Assembly: GCF_030247195.1 (NCBI RefSeq)
Contig: NC_080672.1
Location: 27,349,906 to 27,413,905, forward strand
Length of the DNA stretch: 64,000 bases
Source: Topomyia yanbarensis
Lineage: Eukaryota > Arthropoda > Insecta > Diptera > Culicidae
Reading direction: 5' to 3'
Shown: one piece after another, positions 31,366-42,735 of the stretch
Position numbering within the stretch: the stretch's first letter is position 1
Layout: every line of letters begins with the position of its first letter
Position numbers and translations under genes: made by a program
The notes under the pieces: model-generated
The model's input: the letters and a program-made list of their open reading frames with translations, nothing else
Told to the model about the DNA's origin: nothing
Databases searched by the model: none

Positions 31366-31951
31366 GGTTAGTTAGAGCGGAAAGGGCTGAGCGCGGAGAA
31401 GTGAGCGAATGGTCTGCTCATGCTGAGGCAAGTGTAGCAACCGTAGTAGTCACACCGAAGCATGGCAGAAGAGTGAGTGAATAGACGTATGTATGGACTG
31501 CCCATGCCGAGATGAGAGGGTCGTAGCGTAGAATGTTGGTACCTATCGCTATTGATACCTCGTGGCGTAGCAGAGGAGTGTAGGGTGAACGTCCAAGTCA
31601 GTCTCACATGGTATGCTAGAGGTGAGCACACAAGTCAGACTCACATGGATTGTCAGAGCGAGCACCCAAGTAAGCCTCATATAGGATGTGTTCATACGTG
31701 AGCCAGAGGGAGTGAGTACATCAAGTACTGCCATCCCCCCAGAAGTAATGTCGGGAGGTAGTTCCTGGGGGAAAGATGGCGGAGCCAAATGAAGTTTAGT
31801 CGGTATTAGCCGTTAGGTAGTTTAGTCCTGGTCGAGCCCGACATTTGCCGAACTTGACGAACTGAGTCCAATGGTAACCGGGCCTCGGTTAGGAGGTCGG
31901 TTTTCAGAGTGATTGCGTTTGCCTTTCAATAGGAGAAAGGCAAAACGCTGA
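31366..31951 (+). other. 3' non-coding tail of the R1-type element
   Basis: A G-rich, non-coding stretch with several short near-repeats (gtcagactcacatgg, gtcagtctcacatgg, near 31590-31650). It ends with cctttcaataggagaaaggc, a small hairpin typical of LINE 3' ends. The exact terminus was judged from this hairpin. Confidence 0.5.
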
Positions 31952-32005
31952 GCATAAATTTTGCTGATCTTACCATCGGCATTCACGCTACATGCCCACC
32001 CTACT

Positions 32006-33083
32006 CAGGGCCGTCTTAAGACCACTCGGGGCTCCTGGGCACAACTGAAATAAGGGGTCCCTATAATTGAAAAAAAAGTTTTCAGATTTTAAATCTGCTT
32101 TTCTTGAAAATGAGTCCATTTTATATCGGTGGCGGTGGTCGACCATTTTCTTCCACGTCCCTTATCACCTATTTTATAAGGTGATCCATCAACAGTGCTA
32201 TCTTTAAAAATGAACTATCTTGATTATGCTACTAATTTCCCTGATCTTATTATATTGCAAATAATTAAGAGGGGTTTTTTTATTATATTCAGAATTGCAC
32301 ATATTTTTTCGTATGTAATTTTAAATGTTCCTTAATTTGATGGCATTGTAAGGGAACACGTATCCGCCGGTTGATGCTAAGCGAGCTGACATTTCTTTGG
32401 ACTGATCAAACTAATTTCTTTGTTTGTTTAGTGTTTATTTGACCAACTGGGAAACTAATCCACGGGCCTTTAAAGTGCGTGGGGAATACGCATGGTCTTG
32501 CCTGAGTGAAGTGATGACTGTTAATTCATATATTAGGGGTTGAGAATTGGCAGCTCGTGAGAAGAATCTGTAGTTATTTATTAATTTGCAGCAGTTATAT
32601 CAGCACGAAAAATATATGGTCGGTATTGGATCAGACCGGACTAAGTCATAAAACCTTAAAAAATGAGATAATCATAGCACTGGATAAAGAATTTTTTTAA
32701 ACTCGTTTTTCTCGAAACCAATACAATGTCACTTAGTCTGGTCTGACTTTACACCGACCATATGTTTTATTGTAATATTCATTGACTTACTCTTAGTCTC
32801 ATTAATTAATTTAATTAAATCAAATTAATTAATTGTTCTCCTTGTATAGAATGCTTTCAACTTGTCATGTTAACTAAATTTCTTCATGAGCATAAAAATA
32901 TTCTAGCTTGATTATTCACGTGAAAGGTGACAGGTTACTTTCTTTTCGTTCTTATTGTCTCCAATCTTGTTCTAGTAATTAGTGTAAAAATTAGCGTCAT
33001 CGGTTGTATATTCGACATACAACGCTAGTCGTTTCAGGTATTTCGGTAGGGCTTATTTTATACTTATTTATACAGCTTATTAA
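32006..33083. other. Gene-free stretch beginning with a possible hAT-type end
   Basis: At 32006 the sequence cagggccgtcttaagacc resembles a hAT-type terminus, and a similar phrase, ctgggccgtctttaaatc, occurs at 42270. No matching opposite end was found. The rest is AT-rich and non-coding. Confidence 0.35.
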
Positions 33084-33761
33084 TTTTTTTTATTCATTTC
33101 GTTTATTTGATAGGCACAAATGCGTTAGCTTGGCGGTGCCAAATTCTTTTGTTTTTACATTTTGGATATCTTAAAACTAGGAGGTTACAATGTTGAAATA
33201 TTTTTTTTACAAAAGAAAAAAAGTTTACAGCTATCTTAAGACTAGAAATAAGATTCAATATACAAGAGAGGGCCAAAAGATTTTTTTATGAAAAATTTTA
33301 AAACAAGGGATTCAGTTTGATATATAAGAGGGGGAGTAATAGTATTTTACGAAATATTTTACAGTTATCTTAAAACTAACAATATAGTTTAGTACACAAA
33401 AAGGGAACAAATATTTATGAGAAATTTCACAGATATCTTAAAACTAGGGATACAATTCTATTTACAAGATGGAGGACAAGAGTTTCAATAAAGAGTAAAA
33501 ATTATAGCTATCTTAAAACTAGGAATACAGAATACTAATTTGATTTTTTTAACGAAAACTTATGCTTGGTCAAGATATTCAGAGGGTGGCTTATTTCCAC
33601 ATCAGTGTAGCAGCAGTTGTATCAAGGACAGAGGAGAGAAGGCGTAGGGTGACAGGGAAAGAAGAGCAAAACTTGCAACTTTCGCTCAAACGAGGGGGGA
33701 GGGGGGGGGGTGGATCAGCGAAACAAATTTGCGCCTCAGTCTAGTAAGTCGTCGAGTACCG
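33084..33761 (-). mobile_element. 5'-truncated 3' UTR copy of the I-like LINE
   Basis: The segment is nearly identical to 20810-21473: a T run at the left, then ttcatttcgtttatttgata, and the same internal repeats. It ends abruptly after gtcgtcgagtaccg and contains no coding part. No target duplication could be assigned with confidence. It abuts the 5' end of another LINE family at 33762. Confidence 0.85.
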
Positions 33762-34020
33762 TCCTTTAACGAATTGTTCCACTTCCTGAACTGTGGGTCT
33801 AACACGAGTTTTATTAAAGTTGATCGAAATCGTGTTATCCCGTAGCACGGGTACTTTTGATGCATTTGGCAAACTCATTTTACTCCGCAGCCGGAGGCAA
33901 CGATACAATTTGTATGTGCACTGATGTAGAACAATAGCTAGCTGGAATCACTGGTGCCTATAGCCTGCAATAGCGTAGCGATTTTTTTGCTTCTGCTTTG
34001 TGCGAGGTCAGAAGTTAGAC
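33762..34020 (-). mobile_element. 5'-terminal fragment of the ORF1-only LINE family
   Basis: The stretch matches 29615-29840 (shared ccgtagcac, tttggcaaactcattttact and cgatacaatttgtatgtgca). It carries about 34 bp near 33794-33830 that are missing from the other copy. Both copies stop matching at the same point (34020 and 29840), which probably marks the 5' end of the family. Confidence 0.75.
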
Positions 34021-34385
34021 TGAATAGCACACTATTGAAAAACAAGCAAAAATCAATAGATCTCGGAAAACGTGAAAACTCCCATACATTAGTCAATCTA
34101 TCCCCGGCAGAGCCGTCTATAGGGAGCACCTTAGTCACTCAAACGAACACGAAAAGTTATAAATAAATGTGCCGCGTGCCTGTTTGAATCAGTTATTGCT
34201 CTTTTGCCAGACAAGTAACACCGTGTCTATAGCGTCTCGTGCGACAGATTTGAGCACCCAGCACACTACGCTTCTATGAATGACATCATCCTCGACTATT
34301 TAAAGAATATCATTCCTCGAGCGAGTTCATTCTCCCGTCGAACGTCGGGCCGTAACGAACTGTCAAGCATGTTGATAATGCGCTG
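34021..34385. repeat. Partial copy of the 16781-17165 repeat
   Basis: From about 34225 it matches the phrases gacagatttg, ctacgcttctatgaatgac and cgactattt of that family. A hAT MITE then interrupts it at 34386. The part before 34225 shows nothing I recognise. Confidence 0.5.
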
Positions 34386-34784
34386 CAGTGTTACCACAAG
34401 TACAGATTTATCAACAAGAGTACCGATTTTTCTATTTTTATTGGTACAGATTCTGGACGGTATAGATTACAGAATTTTGTGAAGAAGTACAGAATGGTAC
34501 AGATTTCCGGGGCTAAAATTGTAAAACGATACATTGAAATTTTTGTTTGGCAGATAGTTAACTAATGTTGAGAAAGTGTGTACAGAATTTTTAAAAGAGC
34601 TCAGTGCCTCAGTTTAGTTGGTATAAACGAAGAAATAAGAGAAAAGAATATACTTTAGGCAACTAGTTTAACGAATGTATTAATTTTTTTATTGAAGCAG
34701 ATTTTGGCACAGATTTTCTCAAAAAATAGTACGGATGGAAAAGATTTTTTCACTCCAGGTACAGAATAAAATGTGGTAACACTG
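34386..34784. mobile_element. hAT-type MITE, 399 bp
   Basis: The ends are CAGTGTTACCAC and its exact complement. The perfect 8-bp duplication atgcgctg lies at 34378-34385 and 34785-34792. The interior is AT-rich with recurrent gtacagatt phrases and no gene. It inserted into a copy of the repeat found at 16781-17165. Confidence 0.9.
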
Positions 34785-34792
34785 ATGCGCTG

Positions 34793-35100
34793 CGATGAGT
34801 GCTGCATTTGATCAGTGCTACCTCTGACGGTGAGGACGACGACAGGTCTAGGCATCCAGCGGCCAAGCGCTCGTGATGTCTCCTTTCCATGGCTCCGATC
34901 GGCTGTATTGATTTTGCCGATGACATCGTCCTCCGATATATAACTTTCCGCATTTCTCGGGCGAGCTCATTCTTTGGTCGAACGTAGGAGCGAAGGCGAT
35001 AGCAGTAGCCGACAGATATATTTAAATTATGCAGTGCGCTGTGTACTACTTTGCACACTACAACTTGGGAGTTATGGCACTCAGTGCTAGTTGAGAGCAT
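34793..35100. repeat. Continuation of the interrupted dispersed repeat
   Basis: It includes gatgacatcgtcctcc, cgagctcattctttggtcgaac and gcagtgcgctgtgt, comparable to phrases of 17030-17120, partly repeating what is seen at 34290-34385. No coding content was recognised. Confidence 0.4.
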
Positions 35101-36513
35101 ACCGTTGCGATGGATCTAGTACCGCGTTGGTCTTTGCGACACTAGAGTTTATAAACTGACAAAAAAACAAATCGACGGTTCTCAAATTTGGAAAGCCTTT
35201 TGTTTTAAGCTTCATGGAACACCTTGAAATTCGGTGTATTTACACAGGTTCGCTATGTAATAAGTAAGGATTTGTGCCCTTCAAGTGCAAAGACTGGTTT
35301 TACCAAAAAAAATCGTCCTAGTGAGAAATTTTGGTGTTTACCAATTACGATATTCAACTGAACGAATAACATGAATTTTCGAATGAATATTTTTTCTATT
35401 CACCGCGAGTCACATCAGGTTAATTTTCAGCCGTCAAAAAAGAACTTCGATTATTTTTAACTCTGCTGCCAATAGAAAAATATTGGGTAATAGTCAAATG
35501 CAGCCTCAAGAAGACGTGAAAGGCAATTGTCAGTGAGACACAGCTCAAAACAAACTGGTGTTCTGCCGTGAAGAAAGTGATCCAGTAGGCTGTGCAAAAC
35601 TTGATGAACCCTACCATCAAAGGCCGGTAATTCTCTTTCACTAAAATGGAAGCTTGAGTGAATATTTTTACTTTATTCTGTATGAACTGAGCTTGCAAAA
35701 GAAACCCAGCCCTATGAGGTTGCACGAACTGTAGACGTAGGACTATACTACTAAATGTTAAATATTTATTTTCTTAGTGCGTTTAGAGTAATAATAAATC
35801 AAATATATTTCTTGCGTATAATTTAAGCATAATCAATCAACATCAACATGTTACATTTTGAACCAAAACTTTTTGGTTATCAAATCATTTCATTTGTAGT
35901 AGGTGATCGAATCCGATTAAACTTATTTGAGAATATCTGAAGAAGGATGGCAGAAAACCTTGACCGAACAAATATCTGGAACTAAATCTTCATAGCACAA
36001 GATCAGCTTTTAAAAAATTGTGAAAACTTTTCGATTGTGTGTGGTAAAAAACCTGGACCGGTAAAGAAAAATCAAATTTTGGACAATATAATATCATTTC
36101 ATGTATAGACCAAGCTTTCTAGTTATATGTTGCCATTATTATAACTTTCCTAAAATACGCATACAAATGTAGCGAATGCATTGACCTTAATCATATATCG
36201 AAACAATAAATATACAAGAATCGAAAACAATTTTATATATGGACTTAGATGCGTTTTGCAACGGTTTTTCGAGTGGCAGTGTATTCATTCATAAATAGGC
36301 TTTGTAGTATGTACCTATTAGCAGAATCAAAATAGGATAGGCTGAGTGGAAATGAATCACTTGAAGTGGAAATGAATCAATTAATCGATCGAAAGTAAAT
36401 AATAAACTTTCGTTGTGCTTTCCATCGATCCGCGTAAATTTGTTGCTAAGAAAGTTCTCGTCTTTGCGCAACGAAAGCACAGATTGCGATCATGCAGGTT
36501 ACGCATGCAACCG
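35101..36513. other. Gene-free stretch
   Basis: AT-rich sequence. The 101-aa minus-strand frame at 35420-35725 has a hydrophobic stretch but no family resemblance that I can name. No repeat ends were identified. Confidence 0.35.
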
Positions 36514-36521
36514 CTAACAAA

Positions 36522-36768
36522 CAGGAATGCCACATTGAAATCTGTGTTTCGGTCAAAAATATCTTTTCACCATCTATGATAACTGAAACAGGAAAAAAAA
36601 TCTATGTTAAATTTCCGAAAAATCTGTGAAAAATCACAATATTTCCAAAAATCTACGAAATTTTCATCAAAATGCCAAAAATCTGCCATCTATGAAAAAG
36701 AATCTGTGATCAAAAATTGCGAAAAAATCTGTGATATTACAGAACAATCTCTGAATATGGTAACCCTG
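36522..36768. mobile_element. hAT-type MITE, 247 bp
   Basis: The left end CAGGAATGCCACATT and the right end (complement of CAGGGTTACCATATT) are imperfect TIRs. The perfect 8-bp duplication ctaacaaa is at 36514-36521 and 36769-36776. The interior repeats aaaatctgtga-type phrases, similar in style to the MITE at 4982-5241 and to 17161-17235. Non-coding. Confidence 0.88.
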
Positions 36769-37010
36769 CTAACAAATTAAGTACAATTTACACGATACAT
36801 CAGGCTTCCGTTACCGGTACGCAACGTCAAGATTAGTTACATGTGGTCAAATGGAGGCATTCACACACAAAATCAACGGCACGGAACGTTTTGACGTGCG
36901 GCACGTGTGAATAAGCACAAGAGAAACGCATTTAACCTATCCTGACGGAACGGTGACGTTCCGTTGACGGAAGCTGATGCATCGTCTGAAACGTCCTTTA
37001 GATATATCTA

Positions 37011-38255
37011 AAGGGCGAACACGAAATTATTGCGACACCGAAAATGTCATGCCAATTTTCTTATAATGTTTAAAATCAAACCAAAATTTTAGGGTAGTTT
37101 TATACATATATTTACTTCAAAAATCAAAAGAAAAGTTAATCGATGAAGCCTTGAGTGTAAAATTGAACGCATTTTCGCTTGATGCCCTCCATCAAAGACT
37201 TTACAGGTTCATCCGGTACCAGTTTCTCAGTTCTTTTTCCGTTTTCTTAACATGTCCTTCTCGTCTTTGACTGTCTTCTTGCTCTTCCGAAGTTTCCGCT
37301 TCATCATTGCCCAGTACTGCTCCACCGTGCGCAGCTCCGAACAGTTTGGCGGATTCATGTCCTTTGGAATAAAATGGACAGAATTGGCCTCATACCACTC
37401 CAGGACACGTTTAGAATAGTGGCATGATGCCAAATCTGGCCAAAATAGCGGAGTTTCGTCGTGCTGCTGCAAGAACGGCAAATGGCGATTCTCGAGGCAC
37501 TCAGATTTGTAGATCTCGCCATTTACTGTGCCCTTTGTCACGAAAGGCTCATTCCTCAGTCCGCAAGAGCAGATGCCCTGCCAAATGAGATATTTGGAGG
37601 CGAACTTCGACATTTTCTTTTTCTTAAACTTGTCGTCCACATAGAACTTGCTCTTGCCGGTGAAAAACTCCAATCCCGGTATTTGCTTAAAATCGGCTTT
37701 TATATACGTTTCGTCGTCCATCACACAACAGCCATATTTTGTCAGCATCGCGGTTTGGGAAGTTCTGTACCTTGTATGTATGTAGTCCAGCTCTCTTCTT
37801 TGCATTCTGGACGTAGCTCTGCGACATACCGATCTTTTTAGCCAAATCACGGCTTGAGACGTTGGGACTTGGTTTCATCATCTGCTTCACCTTTCCCTCC
37901 GTCTTTTTGTTCTCCGGTCCCGGTTTTCTTCCAGCTCCTTTGCCGTGGTCCAAAGTCAACCGCTCTTGGAACCGCTTCAACACTCTGGAGACGGTTGAAT
38001 GGTGAATGTTCAATATTTTTTCCCAACTGCCGGTGTGACAGGTCAGGAAATTCCAGGTGTTTGGAAAGAATTTGTTCTCTCGACTCGCGTTGGTTCACCT
38101 CCATTTTCGTTGAATCGAAAAACACGACTTCGAATTTGACAGCATGTAAACAATACACATCAATGACAAAGTGTGCAAAATTTGGTTGATTTTTACCCAA
38201 TGGTAAAAAAGTTATGCCCTGTTGAATGTGTCGCAATAATTTCGTGTTCGCCCTT
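37011..38255 (-). mobile_element. DD37E mariner-type (ITm) transposon, 1245 bp
   Basis: Perfect 28-bp TIRs (aagggcgaacacgaaattat at the start) bound the element at 37011-37038 and 38228-38255, each flanked by TA. Length and single-gene content match Tc1/mariner elements. The transposase gene is on the minus strand and is frameshifted. Perfect TIRs next to a damaged gene suggest recent mobilisation by a transposase supplied from elsewhere. Confidence 0.93.
37227..38104 (-). pseudogene. DD37E transposase, two frameshifts
   Basis: The enzyme would cut and paste the element at TA. The coding sequence starts at 38104 (MEVNQRESRE), changes phase near 38015 and again near 37750. The helix-turn-helix region is visible in HSTVSRVLKRFQERL and VSSRDLAKKIGMSQSYVQ. 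The catalytic triad is present: VMDDETY for the first Asp; FWPDLASCHY for the second; and TVEQYWAMM for Glu, with 37 residues between the second Asp and the Glu. Only the frameshifts inactivate it; the DDE residues are intact. Confidence 0.85.
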
Positions 38256-38479
38256 TACATTCGCCTCAAACATTAAACCCAAGCGCACAAAGCAAAATGA
38301 GTCAACACTGAAGATGATGGATGCAGCGAAAGAGACAACTAGTATCACGACATTATGTTAGCCGTGTTTGCAAATGGAGCTCGAATGTGCAAGCGATTTT
38401 GTGTACGAATAATTGTGTTCGAAGTTGTACATAAAAGTGTGCTGGAAACGAGCACAACACAAAAGAAAGCATAGTGTTT
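38256..38479. other. Short gene-free spacer
   Basis: Nothing recognised between the mariner and the inverted repeat. Confidence 0.3.
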
Positions 38480-38935
38480 GAACGGACAAGCTCAGTCGCG
38501 TGTTGGACGGCACTGGGTAGCGTACCTCCACAGCCAGTGTAACGTACTTCTAACTCAACTACACTGGCTGTGAAAATACACAGCGCAGTGATCTGCTCCG
38601 CCTGCCGTTCAACAGGCAACTGAGCTTGTCCGGCCAAATCCGTTCTTTTTAATAGTCGATGATGTCGTCATTCATAGAAACGTGGCGCGCTAGGTACACA
38701 AACATGTCGTGCCGGACTTGAGAAGCGCTATCTTCTCTGTGTAAATGAGCGATTTTTGACTAGGTTGTACATTATTTAAATTTTTAATGTTATGATATCA
38801 AAAATCTTTGGGTTTATCTTTTGGAATTTATTCTTAGAAGTATTTCGGGGCGATATGTGCAAAAAAAATGAAAATTTATCGTGAGATGGCTGAATTATAT
38901 GTGTTTAAAATTGGGCCACTTTTCGAAGTTCAACC
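38480..38935 (-). repeat. Inverted copy of the 16781-17165 repeat with a palindromic tip
   Basis: From about 38550 to 38935 the reverse complement matches 16781-17165. The tip itself is an inverted repeat: acagccagtgta (38531-38542) pairs with tacactggctgt (about 38560-38572), and acaagctcagt (38486) pairs with actgagcttgt (38621). The family therefore seems to have a foldback end. Confidence 0.65.
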
Positions 38936-40997
38936 GATTTACACACATTCCTTTTAGCTCATATTTGATTCCCTTTAAGTACAAATTTAATGACCGTCTT
39001 GCATTAACGTGAAGAGTAGGTGAGGAAATATTAAAATAAACCTTCACGTAACTAGAAGCTTTCTATGAGTATACTATGGTGTAGTACGTTATGGTTCAGC
39101 ATAGTCAAGTGAATAACTCTAATATCACCATAAGCTGAAAAGAGCATTTAATAATCTATAAAGTCGTCTCCGAACCGATAGAATATTCAGAGAATTGCAT
39201 CTTAAATTCAAGGTTTCTGTGCTAGTGAAATTCCGGCGCTCGAGATTCGGTGTGATTCCTCGGAACCAACCGATACCAGCGGCAGCCACGAGAATAAATC
39301 AGTCAAGAAAGCAAACGATAGACAATCAACGAGGGCAATGAGTAGAGTCAATAAGGGAAAGCTTATTTGCTCTCAACAACCGTTCGATCACGACCGTTTG
39401 ATATTTGCTTATATTGAATTCCTTCAGCCTCTCTAAACCTGATGCCAATCATCTTCCTCCACAGACATTCGCCCTTTGATATTCTCTTTCACCCACATTG
39501 ATCCACTTATGCTGTGGGATGCTACCCAATGAGAATCAAATCCCCCCCTGATTACGTAATATATGCGTAGAATAACACAAACATGATCGAATTCTCCCCC
39601 TTTTTCCCCCCAGCACATAGACGGCAAGACAGACGTTCTCTAAACAACGTAACCGTTTTAAAGCGAACTCTATTTCAGACCGGAGAATGTAGGTAGGCTC
39701 TTCGAAAGGCAATCGATGAAGATTAATCGGATTTGAGCGTGATTTATGACGTTGGGATGGCGTGGTTTGAATATTGAAAGGATTATTTACGATGCGGCTC
39801 TGTGCTCCTTCTAACGGCGGTCTCTAGTTCAGTACTTGGCATTACCATCGCTATCGGGACAATTGTTCGAAGTTAAAATTGACTTTCGGTTGCAGACCAA
39901 ATTAAAACCGACTGATTAATGAGGTTAGGTTATTGTTAACTTTTGGCGAACACCCAAGATGTTAAGGATCCTGACCAGTACAACAAATAAGTTTCTGATT
40001 CGCTTGGTTCGTTAAAAATTGTTTGCTCAAAGCTCTTGTTGGCTTGATTCGCAGGGTAGTCCTCAAGTCCGCTGTTGTTAGTATTTTTCATCACTGACGT
40101 CGGTACTCTCAGCAACGTTTCGAACTTCCCTGTGTGTGTTTAATTGACAAATCCAAATTGAACGCCTCCAACACCAAAATCACGCTCGAAGCGAAAACAG
40201 AGCCTCTCAAAATAGGTCAATTATTGATTCCATTTCTCAGTATCCCGAAGCTTAAACAATTATCTCGTTGCCAATAAGCTTCCTCGTAATTAATGACAAA
40301 GTATTCATCAGAACGCCAACACCATCAATTAAATCCATCATTAGTGTCGTGGGGGCTCGTAAAAAAAACGAAACTCCTGCTCTCCTGACGTGTCAAATCC
40401 AATTAACATTATTATCTCACTGCTGCTTCTGCTATCATTTCACCCTGCGAGCAACCAGCAGTTAAATGCGCCATTTCTTCATCAATTATGTAGCCGACGG
40501 CTTGCCTGAACTTGCCCCGACCGCCCCGGCTAACGGAAGGACGGGAGTTTGATTGAACCACTCCCAAACAAAAGACAGGAATGGAAGTTAGCCAGCCAAG
40601 CCGCTCAATTATTAGTAGGTTAGTTCTCCACCGTTCGCTTTTTGCGTTGCAAACCTGTTGCCGAGCCATTGCTTCCGCACCAGACTGGAGACAGACTCGC
40701 ACGGCCCGGCTAGAAATGTTTCTGAAAACTAAATTATCCCTGAAATCTGCTGGGAAAGTTGCTAACTGCCATTTGGTTTAAAAGTTTCCTTTCCCGTCGA
40801 ACTTTCGCGAACTTTGGGGGGGGGGGGGCGGAATCGACTTCCCTTGTGTGTTTGTGTTTTTTCCGCATTAACCGGTTTACGATCATACTTCCGTTTCGTT
40901 CAATGGCAGTTTAAAACAATTGAGTATTGTGCTGTGCCGGTGCGCTTGAAGGGAGACGGGCGGGTGGATTTGCTACTGTCGATAACTTGGAAACTAT
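38936..40997. other. Gene-free, probably single-copy stretch
   Basis: I find no transposon ends and no frame with a recognisable motif. Balanced composition and absence of matches elsewhere in the window suggest intronic or intergenic single-copy DNA. A G run of about ten lies at 40817-40828. Confidence 0.35.
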
Positions 40998-42110
40998 TTT
41001 GCCTTTCTCATATAGAAAGGTTATGCAATCACTCTGAAAAACGTCAACCTAATCCCGGCCCGGAGGGCCGAGTGTCATATCCCATTCGACTCAGTTCGTC
41101 GAGATCTGAAAAAGTCTGTATGTGTGTGTATGTGTGTGTATGTGTGTGTATGTGTGTGTGTGTATGTGTGTGTGTATGTATGTGCGTATGTGTCAAATAA
41201 TGTCACTCATTTTTCTCAGAGATGGCTGGACCGATTTGCCCAAACTTAGTCTCAAATGAAAGGTGCAACCTTCCCATCGGCTGCTATTGAATTTTGGATC
41301 GATCGGAATTCTGGTTCCGGAACTACGGGTTTCAGAGTGCGGTCACACAGAAATTTCTCATATAAACTATAGGAAAAATTGAAAATAGAATTTTTATTTT
41401 TGATGCTAAATGTGTTCAAGGTGCATGAAACGTCGAGATTTGATGCAAACTCGAAAAAAAATTTGACTACTATTCACTTTTTTGGATTTTGGCACATTTT
41501 TGCCTTTCTCATATAGAAAGGTTATGCAATCACTCTGAAAAACGTCAACCTAATCCCGGCCTAATTTTTTTTTTTCGACTCGTTTAGGATTTCTGGATTT
41601 TAACAGGGGCGTAGTTGATGGTTTTTCGGAGAGGGGTTACACCCCCCATCTACTGTTCGCGCCCCTCCTTTAAAAATCTCCTTAAATCACCCCTCAGACC
41701 ACCACCCCATCCAGCCCTCATACTCCTCCCTTTCAACCCCATCATCTTTAAACCACCACTATATCACAAAGCATACCAATTTAAGCTGGGGAGTCGTTCG
41801 TTCATAGGACTTTCGCCCTCTTCACATACCCAGCCCCGCATGACAAAATGAGTTAGCAAGCAGATAACATTGATCTAATGCTGATTAGGCTAATGGAGTA
41901 TGATATTTTTTTGTTTCAAGTGTTTCACCGTCGACACGTAGCTCATCAAGTTCGTGGCTGGCATGCCATTGTGTATAAGTGCAAAGTGTACTAAGAATGT
42001 AATGGACATTTCCACGATTATGTTGAACATAAAAAGCCTCCGTGCCATAGTTTAGAGAAATGAGAAAGGCACAATTGCACCGCTAGGTGGATTAAAACAG
42101 GTTTTTTTAG
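40998..42110 (+). repeat. Dispersed MITE-like repeat with internal duplication and microsatellite
   Basis: It opens with gcctttctcatatagaaagg and closes with gagaaaggcacaattgcacc...taggtggattaaaacagg. A tgtgtgta microsatellite is at about 41107-41200. The first 61 bp (about 41000-41061) recur at 41501-41562, just before a C/A-rich segment that starts acaggggcgtag (about 41603), possibly a nested hAT-type fragment. Other copies are at 7230-7861 and 17232-17700. No transposase or ORF. Confidence 0.65.
41107..41200 (+). repeat. TGTGTGTA microsatellite
   Basis: About 90 bp of alternating tgtatgtg/tgtgtgta units inside the MITE-like repeat. The corresponding position of the copy at 7230-7861 has a catac/cacac run, so the microsatellite belongs to the family. 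Confidence 0.9.
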
Positions 42111-42516
42111 TTTTGTTTTTCTTTCTGGCAGAAGAGGGCTGAGCGGGAAACGGGGATTGAAAAGTTTAACTAGTTTTCAGGGAAGAACATATTGAGTGAA
42201 AATAATTTCCTACCATGCTCTTGCAATCTGATGGAAACAGTACAATCTGTGCATTTGGGTGGAGATTGGCTGGGCCGTCTTTAAATCATTTGAGGCCCCT
42301 GGGCAGTATTGAAGCTTCTAACTTCTTACTAAAATTTTCGGTCGGAACATAGACGGCACATTAGAAATAAGCTATCAACATACCTATATTTGCTTCGTAC
42401 GCCCCCATTTGTGATGCTCTTAATTTTCTCGTCACAGCATGCGGTGCGTTTGAAACCTTCGTTTGTTTACCTCTTGTATGGTTCAAAAACCCTGAATCCC
42501 TCTGGTATAAAGAATC
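42111..42516. other. Gene-free stretch
   Basis: Contains the hAT-end-like phrase ctgggccgtctttaaatc at 42270, ending gcccctgggcag near 42306, otherwise nothing recognised. Confidence 0.3.
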
Positions 42517-42697
42517 GCCATCTCTATCATTTGTTTACTATTTATCTGTCAGTGTCAACACAAGCGAGGATGAGACCTGTTACCTGCACTCAATCCGAAG
42601 AGAATTTCTTCGATTCCTTCTCGAACAAAGACAGATTGACAGGTCCTGTGCTCGATTGGAATGAAACTGAAATTGGTAAACAAACGATAGAGATGGC
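42517..42697. repeat. Short inverted-repeat element, 181 bp
   Basis: Positions 42517-42538 (gccatctctatcatttgttt at the start) and 42676-42697 are inverted copies of 22 bp with one mismatch. The frame 42390-42728 reads through it and is not supported as a gene. No target duplication was recognised. Confidence 0.65.
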
Positions 42698-42735
42698 GCA
42701 TCTTTATCTAGAAGGATCTTTAGTTTAGATTATTC

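Larger units (their letters stand above)
17716..31951 (+). mobile_element. R1-type non-LTR retrotransposon, decayed and split by an 11.2-kb insertion
   Basis: The 5' half (to 19769) contains a gag-like ORF1 and the start of an endonuclease-RT ORF2. The 3' half (from 30977) continues ORF2 in the same reading context: the 5' side ends in codons for SAE and the 3' side resumes AEIAAL across the duplicated ccgag(c/a)tt. ORF1 and ORF2 overlap by ATGA at 19066-19069. Most of the RT domain is missing by internal deletion. A non-coding tail follows to about 31951. The 5' limit is approximate. Assignment to the R1 clade is from recall of ORF arrangement and sequence style. Confidence 0.7.

Noticed and set aside
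40814..41200. 128-aa frame ending in alternating Val-Cys
   Set aside because: The C-terminal half only translates a TGTGTGTA microsatellite.
42390..42728. 112-aa frame
   Set aside because: It crosses a 22-bp inverted repeat and has no family resemblance; likely chance.
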